Source: Cucumis sativus
Lineage: Eukaryota; Streptophyta; Magnoliopsida; Cucurbitales; Cucurbitaceae
Length of the DNA: 64,000 nt
Reading direction: 5' to 3'
NCBI RefSeq assembly: GCF_000004075.3
Contig: NC_026656.2
Coordinates: 12,338,001 to 12,402,000 of the forward strand
Shown here: piece by piece, positions 47,701-59,645 of the stretch
How the letters are laid out: every line of letters begins with the position of its first letter
How positions within the stretch are numbered: the first letter of the stretch is position 1
Notes under the pieces: model-generated
Database searches by the model: none
What the model saw: only the letters and a program-made list of their open reading frames with translations
What the model was told of the DNA's origin: nothing
Translations under genes and position numbers: made by a program

Positions 47701-48558
47701 GAAACTGCCTCTTCCTGTTCCATTACATATTATCCTAATTATTGAGATATCAACAACTATGTAAATTCACTGGTCGCATATGGAAAAAAGGCTGACCATG
47801 TGGATTCAGGATCTCAATGTTGCTATATGCATAACGAGCAAAGCCCATCATGAAGCACCAAAGAGTAGCGGTCACGTCTTTTTTTTACAGGAAAGAGTAG
47901 CGATCACAATGAACAAGACAAAAAGAAACAAGTTACTTGATGCACAAAGGATTTTGCACAAAATAACATAACCCAATTATGCACACCTCAATATAAGTTC
48001 CCTCTCTCACCGCTGCCTACCATTTTCCCCTCCAAAGCCAACCAAGCTTAGACAAGTTTTCAGTACCAGAATTAGACATAATAGACAAACAGGGTACTGA
48101 ATCAGATTTGTAATTGAGAAACAACAGAAAATGCAAACTTCAAAGTTTACCAACCAAATATAAAAAGGCAAACGATGTAAAAGCTCACGAATGAAATTCC
48201 ATAGTTACCAGAACTTAAATTCTGGAAGTCGGCGAATGAATGGCCTGAATTCATCTGAACCTTTAGTAGGCAGCAAAGGCCCATCTGAAACTTCCATCTC
48301 TGGGTCAACCAAGGGGGATAAGAATCCAATCAATAAATTGAGTATATAAATACCCAGACCATAAGAAACAATGTAGAACCCTTGCACATAGAAGACCCTC
48401 AAAGCATAAATTGCCACTATAAAAAGGGTTCCAATCCATCTGTAGACAGCATGTGGAGTAATCTTATCCAGATAATATTGATAAAGCCTTGAAACATCAT
48501 GCTGCCACTGGCTCAAAGGTCCTGCCGCTGAGGCAGCTTCACCTCCTATCCCGTCCAT
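44794..48558 (-). CDS. RER1: RER1 protein, Golgi-to-ER retrieval receptor
   Basis: A four-transmembrane Golgi protein that returns escaped ER membrane proteins by COPI vesicles. Coding exons 48558-48209, 45142-44962 and 44847-44794 give 194 residues, the usual family length. Family blocks: [16 protein letters not shown] (about 26-41), hydrophobic [20 protein letters not shown] and [20 protein letters not shown], then [42 protein letters not shown] and the cytosolic [20 protein letters not shown]. The tail [11 protein letters not shown] is basic. The first coding intron is 3066 bases because it contains a LINE relic. A leader intron is likely at 48581-49133 (donor AAG|GTAAG, acceptor ATGCAG). 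The transcript should start near 49330. Confidence 0.96.
45610..47400 (+). pseudogene. LINE (L1-type) reverse transcriptase relic inside RER1 intron 1
   Basis: Plus-strand fragments in several frames follow the order of a plant [32 protein letters not shown], [45 protein letters not shown] (the degraded F-A-D-D catalytic box, with Thr in place of Ala), [14 protein letters not shown] and [10 protein letters not shown]. They are followed by zinc-finger-side debris. Many stops and frameshifts show that it is dead. It is antisense to RER1 and accounts for most of the intron's length. The 5' endonuclease domain was not seen, consistent with 5' truncation. Confidence 0.8.
47418..47434 (+). repeat. 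(AC)n microsatellite at the 3' end of the LINE relic
   Basis: About eight AC units follow the LINE relic. They could be a decayed simple tail or an independent microsatellite. Confidence 0.8.
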
Positions 48559-49133
48559 TGAGAATTAAAAGCTTCACTATCTGCATATAACCCAATCCAT
48601 ACAAGTTATTCAACTTCTTGCACATTTTGCATAACATTCACAAAAAATATGCATATTGATTATCCCTAAAAAAATTATGTTATAAAAAGATCCCCAATAC
48701 ATTGAATGTTCGGGATCCTGGAAGCAAAAACCTTCAAGGGCAAGGGGTTTCCACCAAATTGCATGCGATGAACACTTTCCAAGGCCTAGTTCATTTAATC
48801 AAAACATAGCAACAAACACCATTCTCCCCTATTAATCAAACTATCGTTAGGGTTCTACACAAAAACGTTTTTTTAGTAATTAGATCCAAAAACTAACACA
48901 ACCCACAAATCAACAATCACAGGAAACAAAATAGCATCCCTTAATTGAAAAACAATACAAACAAGAGAAGAAACGGAAAAACATCCAGAAAAGCTAAGAA
49001 AGTGAAATTCATCCTCAGATAAAGGCAGGATTTACAAATCTAATTAAACCCAACATAAAAAAAATCAACATTGGAAAAGGGGAAAGAAACGAATCATGAG
49101 GAAAAAGCAAAAAAAAGGGAACGAGTCTCTTAC

Positions 49134-49334
49134 CTTGGAGGAAGCTTTGAAAGCTCAACGAATACGAAAAAATGGAGATTCGAAAGGTAAGGAAGCGAAA
49201 AACGAGCAGATCTACGAGTTTTGTGGGACTCTGATTTTTGCAATATTAATTTGTTCTAAATTAACAATAATATTCTTTGTTGATTTGTTCCACACCCAAT
49301 TAAGAGAACGATGGAGAAGGCAATAAACAAATTG
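49134..49334 (-). other. Untranslated first exon of RER1 (predicted)
   Basis: The minus strand ends in CTTCCTCCAAG|GTAAGAGAC at 49134/49133, a strong donor. A matching acceptor (TATATGCAG|ATAGTGAAG) at 48581/48580 leads to the RER1 ATG. The 5' end is approximate. A leader intron in this position is inferred from splice signals only. Confidence 0.5.
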
Positions 49335-49520
49335 GCTTAACACGTTAACAGTGACGGAATTGAAGATGAAGAAGAACACCATTGAAAGATTGGGTCACCC
49401 ATTAACGAGCGGAAGATAATTGGTCCGTGATTTTAAAATTCTTCAACTGCATGTAACGATATCAACTTGGAAGAATATACCATATCATATACTAACCCTC
49501 TTGCGGCCATAGCGGGCTCA

Positions 49521-49568
49521 GGCCCATTTAAACGTTACTGGGCTTCTTTAATAGATAGATTTTGGGCC
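49521..49568 (-). promoter_or_regulatory. Cluster of three site II (TGGGCY) elements upstream of RER1
   Basis: GGCCCA at 49521-49526, TGGGCT at 49539-49544 and TGGGCC at 49563-49568 lie about 200 bases upstream of the likely RER1 transcript start. Clustered TGGGCC/T motifs bind TCP factors and are typical of plant housekeeping promoters. Confidence 0.5.
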
Positions 49569-49579
49569 TGTTTATTGAC

Positions 49580-52500
49580 TAGAATAGCTGAGATCTCCCT
49601 AATTTTCACAAAAGTTCTAATAGATTACATATTTACATAAATATTTAATATTAATATTAGAGAAAAGAAAATACACAAAATATAAATGATCATTTATTAG
49701 ATATCATATGTAAATATGATATATAATTAATTCAATTATGGTAAGATTGGAATCAAAATTTTCTCCAACAATTTTACTTTTAATATACTATTTTGATTTG
49801 TTTCGTATTCGCAATCAATGTTTTTTCACTGAAGTTTTTCGATTAAGACGGTGAATGAAATATATATGTCACGTACTTTTTTTCTGTTTGCATTGTTTGT
49901 CGTATATACCACCTACTTTACTAAATTCTGATTTATAATCATTGCATTACATCCATTTTGTCTTGCTTTTCATATATTGAAAGTTAATTTGATAAATTCT
50001 TACCATGTCATAAACTGATTTCGGTTTATAAATGGAACAATATACACGTGATATAATTATATTACATCCATTTTTAGTGAGTGCATATGTATGTTTTAAA
50101 TAATACCCGTATATATTTTAAATAATATTGTAAAGTGTTTTGATTAATACACTATACAATATTATTTTAAAATTTTGAAATTCGATTCCTCTAATGGGTA
50201 ATGAAATGAACTCCTCGAGCAAAATTTGTGGGAATGGACATGAGAAATGAAATGGAGAGTGGAAATGGGTATAGAGAATGACATTCTTGATTCCGCTGTG
50301 TGAAATCTCTCATCACAAATTCTTACTTTAATTTTTTTTAAAAATTTGAATCAAGTAGTTCGAGTTTGATAGGTAAAATAATTATAATAATAATGTAAAA
50401 TTTTTAGAATTAATTTAGTTTGTTAGTAAAAGATCCTTCAAAAAATCCAAAATTAAAGGGTATTATTTGTTGATTAAAAAAAAGCATGCTAAGAATATAA
50501 CTTTTTTTATGTTATTTGCTGATTAAAAAATTAAAAAAAAATTAAATAATCTAAACTTTTAAGAAATATTTAAAATTTTGAAATCTAATATATCGGAAAG
50601 AAATCTATAATTTTGTGTTTTAATCAATTTATTAAAAGACTAGTTTGTAAAGCTTGGAATCGTTTAATATTAAATTATAGAATTTCTTCTTCTACTTTGT
50701 TCATCACGTGGCGGTCTCGTCAACTTCATATGGATTGTGCCAACTTTCATCGTAAATTCTCTCAAGGCATGAATCTTTTGTCTTCATTTACATTTATTTT
50801 TTTTCTAATTGTTTCCATATTTGAATCACAAATTCATGCAATGGGTTGTTATGTATTATCCAGGGGAAAAAGTATTATAGTATATTGTATGTTACTACTA
50901 TAATAAATCTGATGACAAGCGAGTATGTTATACATTTCGAATATGAAGAATGTTTGTAATTCTGATTTGGATTAGGGTTCAATTCTAAATCAAATGAGTA
51001 TTAAGTTAGCAAGAATTTTCTTAGAGAAAAAAATTTGTGGCCTTGAAAATTTAACTTTAGGAAAAAGTAATGAATGGAGACGTATTATTTTAACAAAGTA
51101 CTCTATTGGATTTACCAACACGAAGACGAGAAAACTATAATGTTTTGAGTAGATATTAAAGAAGAAAGTTTTAGCATATGATTGATCTTCCAAAGTTAGA
51201 TAATTTTGTTGTTGGTGGTGCTTTTAGTGACGGGTTTTATATATCAATCATGAACGAAGAACCAGCTGAAGTGTGAAAGTTGCAAAGTTGTATGGAGGGG
51301 TGATTTCTTCAAAGCTATTAAAATTTGTGAGAATGGAGAGATCTTGTGTCTACTTGATCAAAATTATTTGTTTTCATACAATTTTAAAATTCAAAACATC
51401 ACAAACACATATAAATATAAAATGGCATTTCTCATATTAAGTCACTAAATCTTAATTTGCTTCACAGTATTTTTGGAAGCTATCTCATTTGCTTCACACT
51501 ATTATAAGAGTTTTACGTTCAACATAGTTAGTTTTAACTTTCAATTTTTAAATGTTAAATTTTAAATTGGCATGTTTTACATTTTTCATAAATATTGTAA
51601 AATTTATTGTCTATTAATTATTTATTTTTATTTAATTTTAGAATGTCATTTATTAGGAGCAAAATATTAAAAAGTAGGTAGATGAGGACGACATAGAAAA
51701 AGGAATCCTAAATAAGGGTATCTATGCAAACAACTTTACTCAAGGACTTTTTGTTACTATTCTTTTCGCATATATTTAAGTCCATGACCTACACTTGTCA
51801 AAACTTCCTTTTAATTTATTTTTTTTTTGTGTTATTTTTAAATAAAAAAAAAACAAAAATTATTTACAAAATACTTATAATAATATTTACAAAATATTCA
51901 AAATTGATTTAACTAAATAGATTATAATATTTTGTTATCATTTAGAAGTTCTTTTTATTTAAATTTTTTAGTTTGTTCTAAGTTTTAGAATGTTACAAAT
52001 TTTGCTTCATTTATAAATTTAATTTCATTCCAGTGACCCAATTTCAAAGTTTTATATTTATACTTTTCAATCTTGAATTTAGTTTTTGTCAGTATTTTAC
52101 CCTTCTACTCTATACTGATTTTGGTCTTAATTAGTTTACAATAATGTGAAACTTTAAAAGTAATTTTAATAGCAAAGAAAATTAAGTGAAACTAGTTAAT
52201 TATAATTTTGTAATTTTTAAAAAAATTAATTAATAAAGTTCAACGTCAAGGATCGAAAAACAATTATTAATAAGTGAGAACTCGATATTTTAAAAAGTGT
52301 AAATCTTTAAACCTAAGATTCAATCCAAACAAAACTCATACATTTTAATATCTATGAATCAAATGAAAATTAAACCCAAAACTAAAAACCAATTAAAAAA
52401 AAAACATTTTTCCCATAGTTTTTAAATTTGTTCTTAATACAAACAATGATCAATTGTTATCAACACGAATATATCTCAATTAACAAAGTTTTAGATCAAC

Positions 52501-53375
52501 TTTTCGAGATTTTAACGATCTTTTTGTCTTTGCTCCTTCAATGGAATGATCTAACATTTTTTTAAAATTTTACATCCTTGCTTTTTTTTCTTAAAAAAAA
52601 ACCTTAAAAAGAAATAATGATTAAATTTATAAAATAAAATATGAAGTCATATGCTTTCTTAAAAAGAAATGATTGGCAAAAAGGTAGAACCCCACATGGG
52701 CATGTACATGTGCAAATTAATAACAACTATGATCCTTCAACTTTATTCAACCCAAGGAAAATTTATGTTTCAAATTAAACACATATAAGGGGAAAAAAAA
52801 TAATCCCTCGTAGCAAGATATTATGTGGACACAATTTAATTACTACATTTTCAAGTAAGATATTACGAGGAAAAATGTTGCTTCTCAAATAATTTGATAT
52901 GAAAAGAGGATCCAATTTAACTTCATATAACAAAAACGTACAAATATGTATGAACATCGATTGGATCATTTGTTTGGAATTCAAGGATTCTAGTCCCACA
53001 TATCAATAATAGAAGTCCTAGTAATGTTATATTTTTTGTTCTTATAAAAAAAAAAGTATAAAGATGGGGCCTATCATATTCAGATCACGTATCGTTTGAT
53101 TGTTTATTAACATGTATATCATATGCCAATTTAACTATGTTTTGCCTCATGACAAAATAGTTAGAGCTAAACAAATAAAAAAAAAAACATACATTATGAT
53201 CAATTTTTTTATAAAAGAATTTGGTTATGTTAATATATTATTTTACTTTTCTTAAATTTCGTGGATGAAGTCTAATAAATTGTGGTTGTTTCTTTGGTGT
53301 CATATTCTTTTTTGGATTTTTGTGCGTCTTCACCTTTCATGGATGGTTTGGAGGTGTATTTTAATTTTTAGGAAA
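49580..53375. other. Intergenic, no supported gene
   Basis: AT-rich DNA. A patch at 50180-50300 with repeated GGGAATGG/GAAATGA-like words (AATGGGTAATGAAATGAA, GGAATGGACATGAGAAATG) looks like a fragment of a small dispersed element. No coding region, tRNA or rRNA was seen. Confidence 0.4.
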
Positions 53376-53660
53376 ATTGGAATGGATAACCATTTCAGCA
53401 ATAATAATTAAGGATATAGCAAAATTTTAAAAAAAATTGCAAATATAGTAAAACTATCACTGATAGACTTGTATCGCTGATACACTTCGTATGGTCTATC
53501 ATTGATAGACCAATATTTGCAACATGGTCTATCGTTGATAGACTTATATCAATGATAGAATTTGACAAATTTTGCTATATTTGCAAATTTTTTAAAATGT
53601 TGTTATATACTTAATTATTTTGAATCTAATTGCTAAATTTGCAACTACCCCTAATTTTTA
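53376..53660 (+). repeat. Dispersed MITE-like repeat, copy 2
   Basis: This has the same ends and order as the copy at 43479-43722. Here the core is longer, with an array of TATCANTGATAGA palindromes: CACTGATAGACTTG, GGTCTATCATTGATAGACC, GGTCTATCGTTGATAGAC and TCAATGATAGAA. The extra palindromes suggest expansion in this copy or contraction in the other. Confidence 0.78.
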
Positions 53661-56000
53661 TAGATCATAACTCTAAGTTGATCTCCTCTACTTTTATGAG
53701 GAAAGTGGTTGTATTGATTGGTTGGGCTTAATAGATTTGTGAATTGAGGTAGTAATTGAAGACGTAACTAAAAGTTTAGGTTGGTAGGAAACAATAATGT
53801 AGGCAGCAAGTTTAGGGGTAAAAATTTAATTAATTTATATATTTTTATTTTACAATTAATCTGCATTTTGGTTCCTGCTAGTCACGATGTTAAATGTTCA
53901 TCTTTGACTTAGTCGGTTATATTTTAGCTTACATGGTATACTTTAAGAAAATATTTGTATGAATGGTGTTCAGTTTTTGCATTTTCAACTTTGAATAAAT
54001 TTGAAAATAACACTCATTCTGAAATACTGATTTTTTTTTTTAAGGTTCTTCATTGGATGCATTATACCTTCTTTTTAATGATGGAAGGTATTTTTTTAAA
54101 AAAATATAGAATCTTTCGACACTTAATCTTGTGCGTCTGGAAATGCACTTCAGACTCATTTTACCTGACTTCGATTCCGACGCGCGTTTATGCGTTGAAA
54201 AATTCTGAAACTTTTTTCGTTTATCTTCTAAAGATTTTGTGATTCGAGAAAGTTTCATTTTTGTTAACATTTTTTTTAATGAAAATGTATCTCTTTATAG
54301 CATAAAGGAAAACATTATTGAGTATATTGCAATCATTTAAGGTATGTCCACTCTCTCCCCACTCAATTGTCAAATGTGGTATTTTTGTATAATGCCTCAA
54401 TTCAACTCCACTTATAGAATAATATTCTCAACTACCTTAGATATAGGACCTTTTATTTGAATATTTGTAGTTGGGGAAATTATATTTACATTGTCAAATG
54501 TAGCATTTTGTATAATGCCTTAATTCAAGTGACATATTTTCCATTCAATAAACCTTTTTGAGAAAAGAAAAAAAAAAGAGAAGTGGAGGGAAAAGTAGTT
54601 ATTGATGCTATTTACCTATGAAAAAGGAGTTTGATTTTCAACCGACTTAACTAGGAAAAATGTGACTTCCATAGTAAAAAAAATTGTACAATTATATGGT
54701 GTTTGTCATACACATTCTATATTTAGGTTAGAGAGTAGGAGTATGGAAGCGATAGCCATAATAGAATTCATGTTACCTCTTCAAAAGTTATAATATCATG
54801 TATTTGCAGAAGTATTTGACCTAGGGTTTTTTCTTGCGATAAAGCTCAAGAGTCGCTTTAGACTGATCCTTCAACTTATAAGGTTGAGAGACGTGTTATG
54901 TTTTACATTTGACTATGTCAACATCAACTCTAGTCACGGTCAAGCATCTTATCCTATGTTCATTTTGGTCCCAAGATGATGTTTTAGGTCGAGGCATATA
55001 TGAGACATCCATGTATTAACTATTTTGCTAGGTTTCAATTAAGTACTTTAATTCAATTAGGGTCTTGACATGAGTTACCAATTTCCCCTAAATCGAATGT
55101 CATTTATTTCTATCTCAAACATTATTTATTTATTGTTCACGTTGCTTAATTCTCTTTCTATTTTATGTCATTTCTACTATTCGATTTAAAATCACTCCCA
55201 CAATCGTAAACGACGTATGTCCCACCTTTACATCCATTCGTATTATTTTTTCTCTCGAACTTGTTTACCTATTTGGACTATATATAATTAGACAATTTGA
55301 TATATAATCTTATTTTGTTTTCATTAGAAAGTATAAAAGAATTGAAAACCAGAAAAATAAAAGTAAAAATCGTTATCAAACTACATGTGTTTGATAATAG
55401 AATATATTCTTATTAAACCAATAATCTATACTGTTTGAAAAAGACATACAAAAAAAGAGGCTTATAAATGTATGACGTGGATGAATATGAGCCAAAACTC
55501 CATCCCTTTGGTCTATGATCAAGCTGCGTGGTCTCACCATCTTTTGACACGTGGCAGTCTAATTTGCCTCCTTATATCTCTTATTATTGTCTTCTAATAC
55601 TTTATGCATTAAATGAAGTATCTATTTAACTTAAACATATCCACATTCGTTGACCACATGCCTATCATACATTTAATTTCCTTCAACTTAAATCAATGAT
55701 CATTATCATCCAATAGTTAGTTTGATGACTGAACCCTTTTTTTTTAAAATGAATCTCGGGTGCTTATCTACTCAATCTTCTAAAATATGTTACTAAAATT
55801 CAAACTAGAAAAACGGTGTTAACTGTTACGTGACATATTTAAACAAGATAATGTTGTGATATACAAAATAGAACGTACACATTAGGTGTGATGTTTCTCA
55901 TAAATGTTGTGATGCTTAAGTTCAGAGAATGAAATGATGTATGAAAGTTAGAGACTAAGGAATTTAAGAGCATGGTATAAGTTATATCATATGAAGCTTA
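53661..56000. other. Intergenic; diverged duplicate near 54366-54537
   Basis: No gene is supported. TTGTCAAATGTGG...TTGTATAATGCCTCAATTCAA (54368-54408) recurs diverged as ATTGTCAAATGTAGC...TTGTATAATGCCTTAATTCAAG (54496-54530). A G-box core within TGACACGTGGCAG is at about 55546-55558, with no gene attached. Confidence 0.4.
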
Positions 56001-56480
56001 GTTTTAGAAGAGGTTAATCTTATAAATATATTTTGTTCTCTTACCAAATTTAGTTATCTAATAACTTGACCATATCCTATCTATAATTCTTGGATTGAGA
56101 GGCATGTGAAAGTTAGGCTCCTCTTACCTGAAGTCGAGGGCGAGGAGTCAGGTAGAAGGCCCAACTCATGTGCCGGTGGGTCAATTGGGCTTCTAACACT
56201 ACAAAGTTGAGGGTGAAGGGTCCAACTCTTCTTCCCTTGGGTCGTTATGATCTTGTTTTGGTCTTCAAAGCTAGGTCGAAGGTCCAATCGAGTTTTTTGG
56301 CTTCCAACCTAATGACTAGGAAGTTCGGAAGTAGAATTTAAATTACCTCATATGAAATGTATTTATAGAAGAGGTTGACCTAAATCTTTCACATGTTCCC
56401 TTTTGAAATCCAATAATTTAAAATTCTTGGATCGAGGGTTTAGAAAAGTTAGGCTCCTCGATTTCTATGACGAGAGAAAC
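56001..56480. repeat. Diverged tandem repeat of unknown class
   Basis: AGAAGAGGTT(A/G)A...AATTCTTGGAT(T/C)GAGGG-like...AAAGTTAGGCTCCTC occurs at about 56007-56123 and again at about 56356-56459. Between the copies are GGTCCAA-rich phrases. The patch is GC-richer than its surroundings. It could be transposon-derived; I cannot name the family. Confidence 0.45.
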
Positions 56481-58475
56481 TTTGGTCCCAACTCCCATTA
56501 TCCATGGTCATTTTTGATCTTGTCTTGGTCTTTTTTGCCATCTTTTTCATTGTTTTTGTCCCCAAAATAACCCATAACAACTTTCAAATTTATCTCCATA
56601 TTTATTTAAAAATTTCAATTAGACTATTTTAGAAGATATTTTTTTCACACACATAAATAATTAATTGTTATCTTAGCCTCATATTAAATAGATACACACC
56701 CCCACTTGAAAGAAAAAATTGGGTGCATTTGATCAATATGTACCTATAAATATCAAATCACGAAATTATTGCATAGCAAATCCCTTTTTTAGAAAATAGT
56801 TCACCTTTATAATTAAAGAAAAACTAAGACATTACAATATGGAAATGTATGTTCGTAAGTAATCATTGTTTGACAGAAGAAATATACTTAATTTCATCAT
56901 CTAAATGTAATCATCGTGCAGTGAAATAAAGTAATTAAATTCTTTTCTAACAGAAAAATAAGGGTAAATAATACTAAAAATCAATTGGAAAGATACTTTT
57001 CTAGCCCCTAAATGTTGGGTATGGTTTTTATTTGGTATATGTTTGACTAATAAATTTGGGTCTTACATCATTCATCTAAACTAGTAATTAATAAATGTGA
57101 GTCTATTTACAAATTTGTATGTGTCTATAAATTAAATTAAAAGATATAAAAAGTTGACGAATCAAAGTGTTGTCTCAGTATTGATTCATATGTAACGTCG
57201 GTCCTTTCAATCAAATTATGCTACGTGAAAATTGAACCTAAAGTTATGTCAGCTTGAATTTACTAAAATAAATTAGGTCAAATTTAAATAAAGGTCGATT
57301 AAAAACATATTAAATTAAGTTTAGGCAAAAAAAAAAGTTGGAATCTAATGTCAACCAAACCCAAGCTCACATACCACCTTCTTAAACTACATAAATAAAG
57401 AAAGCTAATCATCTAGAAATACGAGAATTTCAACCTTGAAATATGAGAATTTCAACCTTTAGTTTCTGTGGCTAAATTGTGTTTATTGCTTCTTTAACAA
57501 ATTGAGTATCTATTCTCCAACTAATTGATAGTCCTATCTCACTCTTCTTCAACAAAATGATTGTCTAATTTCTTTTTCATCTGCAAAATGAAAACTAATA
57601 TCTCTTAATCTAACAACAAATTCAATTGCCAATGCTTAGGTCAAAGTCAACATTAAAAAAAAAAGCATATCGTGATATTACAACACTACCACAAATTAAT
57701 AAGATCAAATTTATTTCCACGAATTAATTTTTCTTCATCAAAATCTTATGTGAACAATTTCTATGTTTCAAAATGTTACACCTTTTGTGTTTAAGTTATA
57801 GTTTTGATTTCATTTTAGTTCATAAGTTTCAAAATACTACAACTTAAAAATAAGAATTGAGTTTTATTTTAATTTGGTTCTCAACTTGGATTTTTTAAAC
57901 CAAACTTGATGGTGCAATAGTCTACATATTATAATTGCTCCATGTTTAAGGATTTTGATGTTTCCACCTATTTAAAACATACAATTAACTAGAGTAATGT
58001 TATTTGAAATTATCCTTATTTGTTATAATGCTTTCTATTTTCTTTTTATACTAAAATAGTATGAATAGATGGTATTATCAATTCACACACTATAATAATC
58101 ATTTACTATAATAATTGGTATCCAAATGTCCCTTATGTTTCAAGATTTACTCTTTTTTTAACCTCATTTTGTACTATATTCACTTTATGTTGCAATGATG
58201 TCTATTGATTAAATTCAAGTAAATAAAAGTAAAATATTATATCAGATTTATCTTCATGTAACTGTATCTATCATTTTGAGCTTTTAGATTGAGTTGACGA
58301 TTGAAAATGATATTATAACATATGGTTGAGAAAGATCTTGGGTTGAAGTTATTGTATTCAAATTAATGTCACGAGGAGAAACTATAATCAACAAACATGG
58401 GAAGTAATAGTAATTAATTAGTGGTAATTAAAAAAAAAAAAGATGAAAAAAAAAAGAAAAGGTGTTAGAGAAGAA
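56481..58475. other. Intergenic, nothing recognised
   Basis: AT-rich sequence. The only structure noted is a 21-base tandem pair (ATACGAGAATTTCAACCTTG / ATATGAGAATTTCAACCTTT) at about 57418-57460. Confidence 0.4.
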
Positions 58476-58529
58476 CTAGTGAGAGTAGAGTTTTAATTTT
58501 GGAATAAAACAAAATAGGAAGAGCGTTGT

Positions 58530-58760
58530 TGTGTTTTGGACCTCACATAGAAATGGCTTTTGATTGTTGGCTGGGACGGCTGGCGTGGCTAAGCAAAGGT
58601 AGCTGAGGCTGGGTCCAGTGTAGGCTTTTAGTACAAACGTCGCATCAAAGCATAAATAATCATGTTCTGAGCCCCGCTGTGGACCGACACTCCTGCAACC
58701 ATGGCTCGTTCTTCCTGGCCCACCCCTCCAATCTTGGACTTTATTTATCACCCACTTACC
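58530..58760. other. Isolated GC-rich island of unknown nature
   Basis: About 230 bases near 50% GC stand in a background near 25-30%. An open frame of 101 codons covers it on the minus strand, but it has no domain I know and unlikely composition. The stretch contains self-complementary GAGCC...GGCTC arms (about 58673-58708). It could be a conserved non-coding RNA, a processed fragment or a gene relic. No known plant microRNA, snRNA or SRP RNA signature was seen. Confidence 0.35.
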
Positions 58761-59258
58761 TTTGAATAGAATATTGTACATTTACCCTTCTTTTTTTCTC
58801 TTTCTTTTAGTAAATTTTATAAATGTAAACTTTTAATTTAATTCATAGATTTATAAGATGAACTCATCTGGTTATTCACTTATTAAAAATATATATATTT
58901 TTTAAATTTTAAAGATATATTTAAAAGATTTTATAAGTATTTTTTTGTGACTTTTAAAAAATAATTTTATGATATTTAAACTTAGAAAAAATAGCTTTAT
59001 TTTGCTAATTTAAAATAAAAATATAAAGTTGTTTAAGAGACTTTTAAACTTATTTTTAAAATTTTAGGATTAAAAAAATATATTTTAAAATTTTGGAACC
59101 AATTGAATTTATACTTATAAATTTAAAGAGTAAAAATGTGGCTTTTTAAAATTTAGAGAGAAAACACTTGTATATTTCAAAACTTGGAAAGCAAAAAAGT
59201 AATTTTTCTTAAATTATTTATGTGTGTTCGAATGTATGTATTGAAAATATATTATAAA

Positions 59259-59645
59259 CTATGGAAATAATTTACAAATATAACAAATTTTACTTTTATT
59301 AGTGATAAACTATGATATCTATGTGATAAATGTCTCTTCGAGTCCAGTACGACAAGACAAATAAGAAATAAATATTTTGTCATAATTAATGTTTGATTAA
59401 GAATACCATTTATGTATTTTGTATTTCTAATAAATATTAAATTTAGTTTTTAATGTGAATTTTGGCAAAATGTTTCTTTGTATCGTTTGTAGAACGTAGA
59501 TAGATATCTACTAATGAGTAATAGACGCCTATCTAAGCTTACAATTGTCCATTGAAATTTTGTTATATTAATGATATTTTTCATATATGAAGTATAATAT
59601 ATGAATATTTTTTCAAAATTTCAGTAAAAATGCTAATAATTAACA
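59259..59645 (+). repeat. Dispersed MITE-like repeat, degraded copy 3
   Basis: TTTACAAATATAACAAATTTTAC, then TTAGTGATAAACTATGATATC, then AGATAGATATCTACTAATGAG, then ATTTTGTTATATTAATG. This is the same vocabulary as copies 1 and 2, but with many substitutions and an insertion. Assignment is tentative. Confidence 0.4.

Noticed and set aside
52992..53075. GTCCCACATAT followed by a TATA-like stretch, resembling an snRNA USE element
   Set aside because: The last bases differ from the consensus, and no U1-U6 snRNA sequence follows at the expected distance.
58476..58781. 101-codon minus-strand open frame
   Set aside because: No domain, no splice or promoter support; kept only as a composition anomaly.
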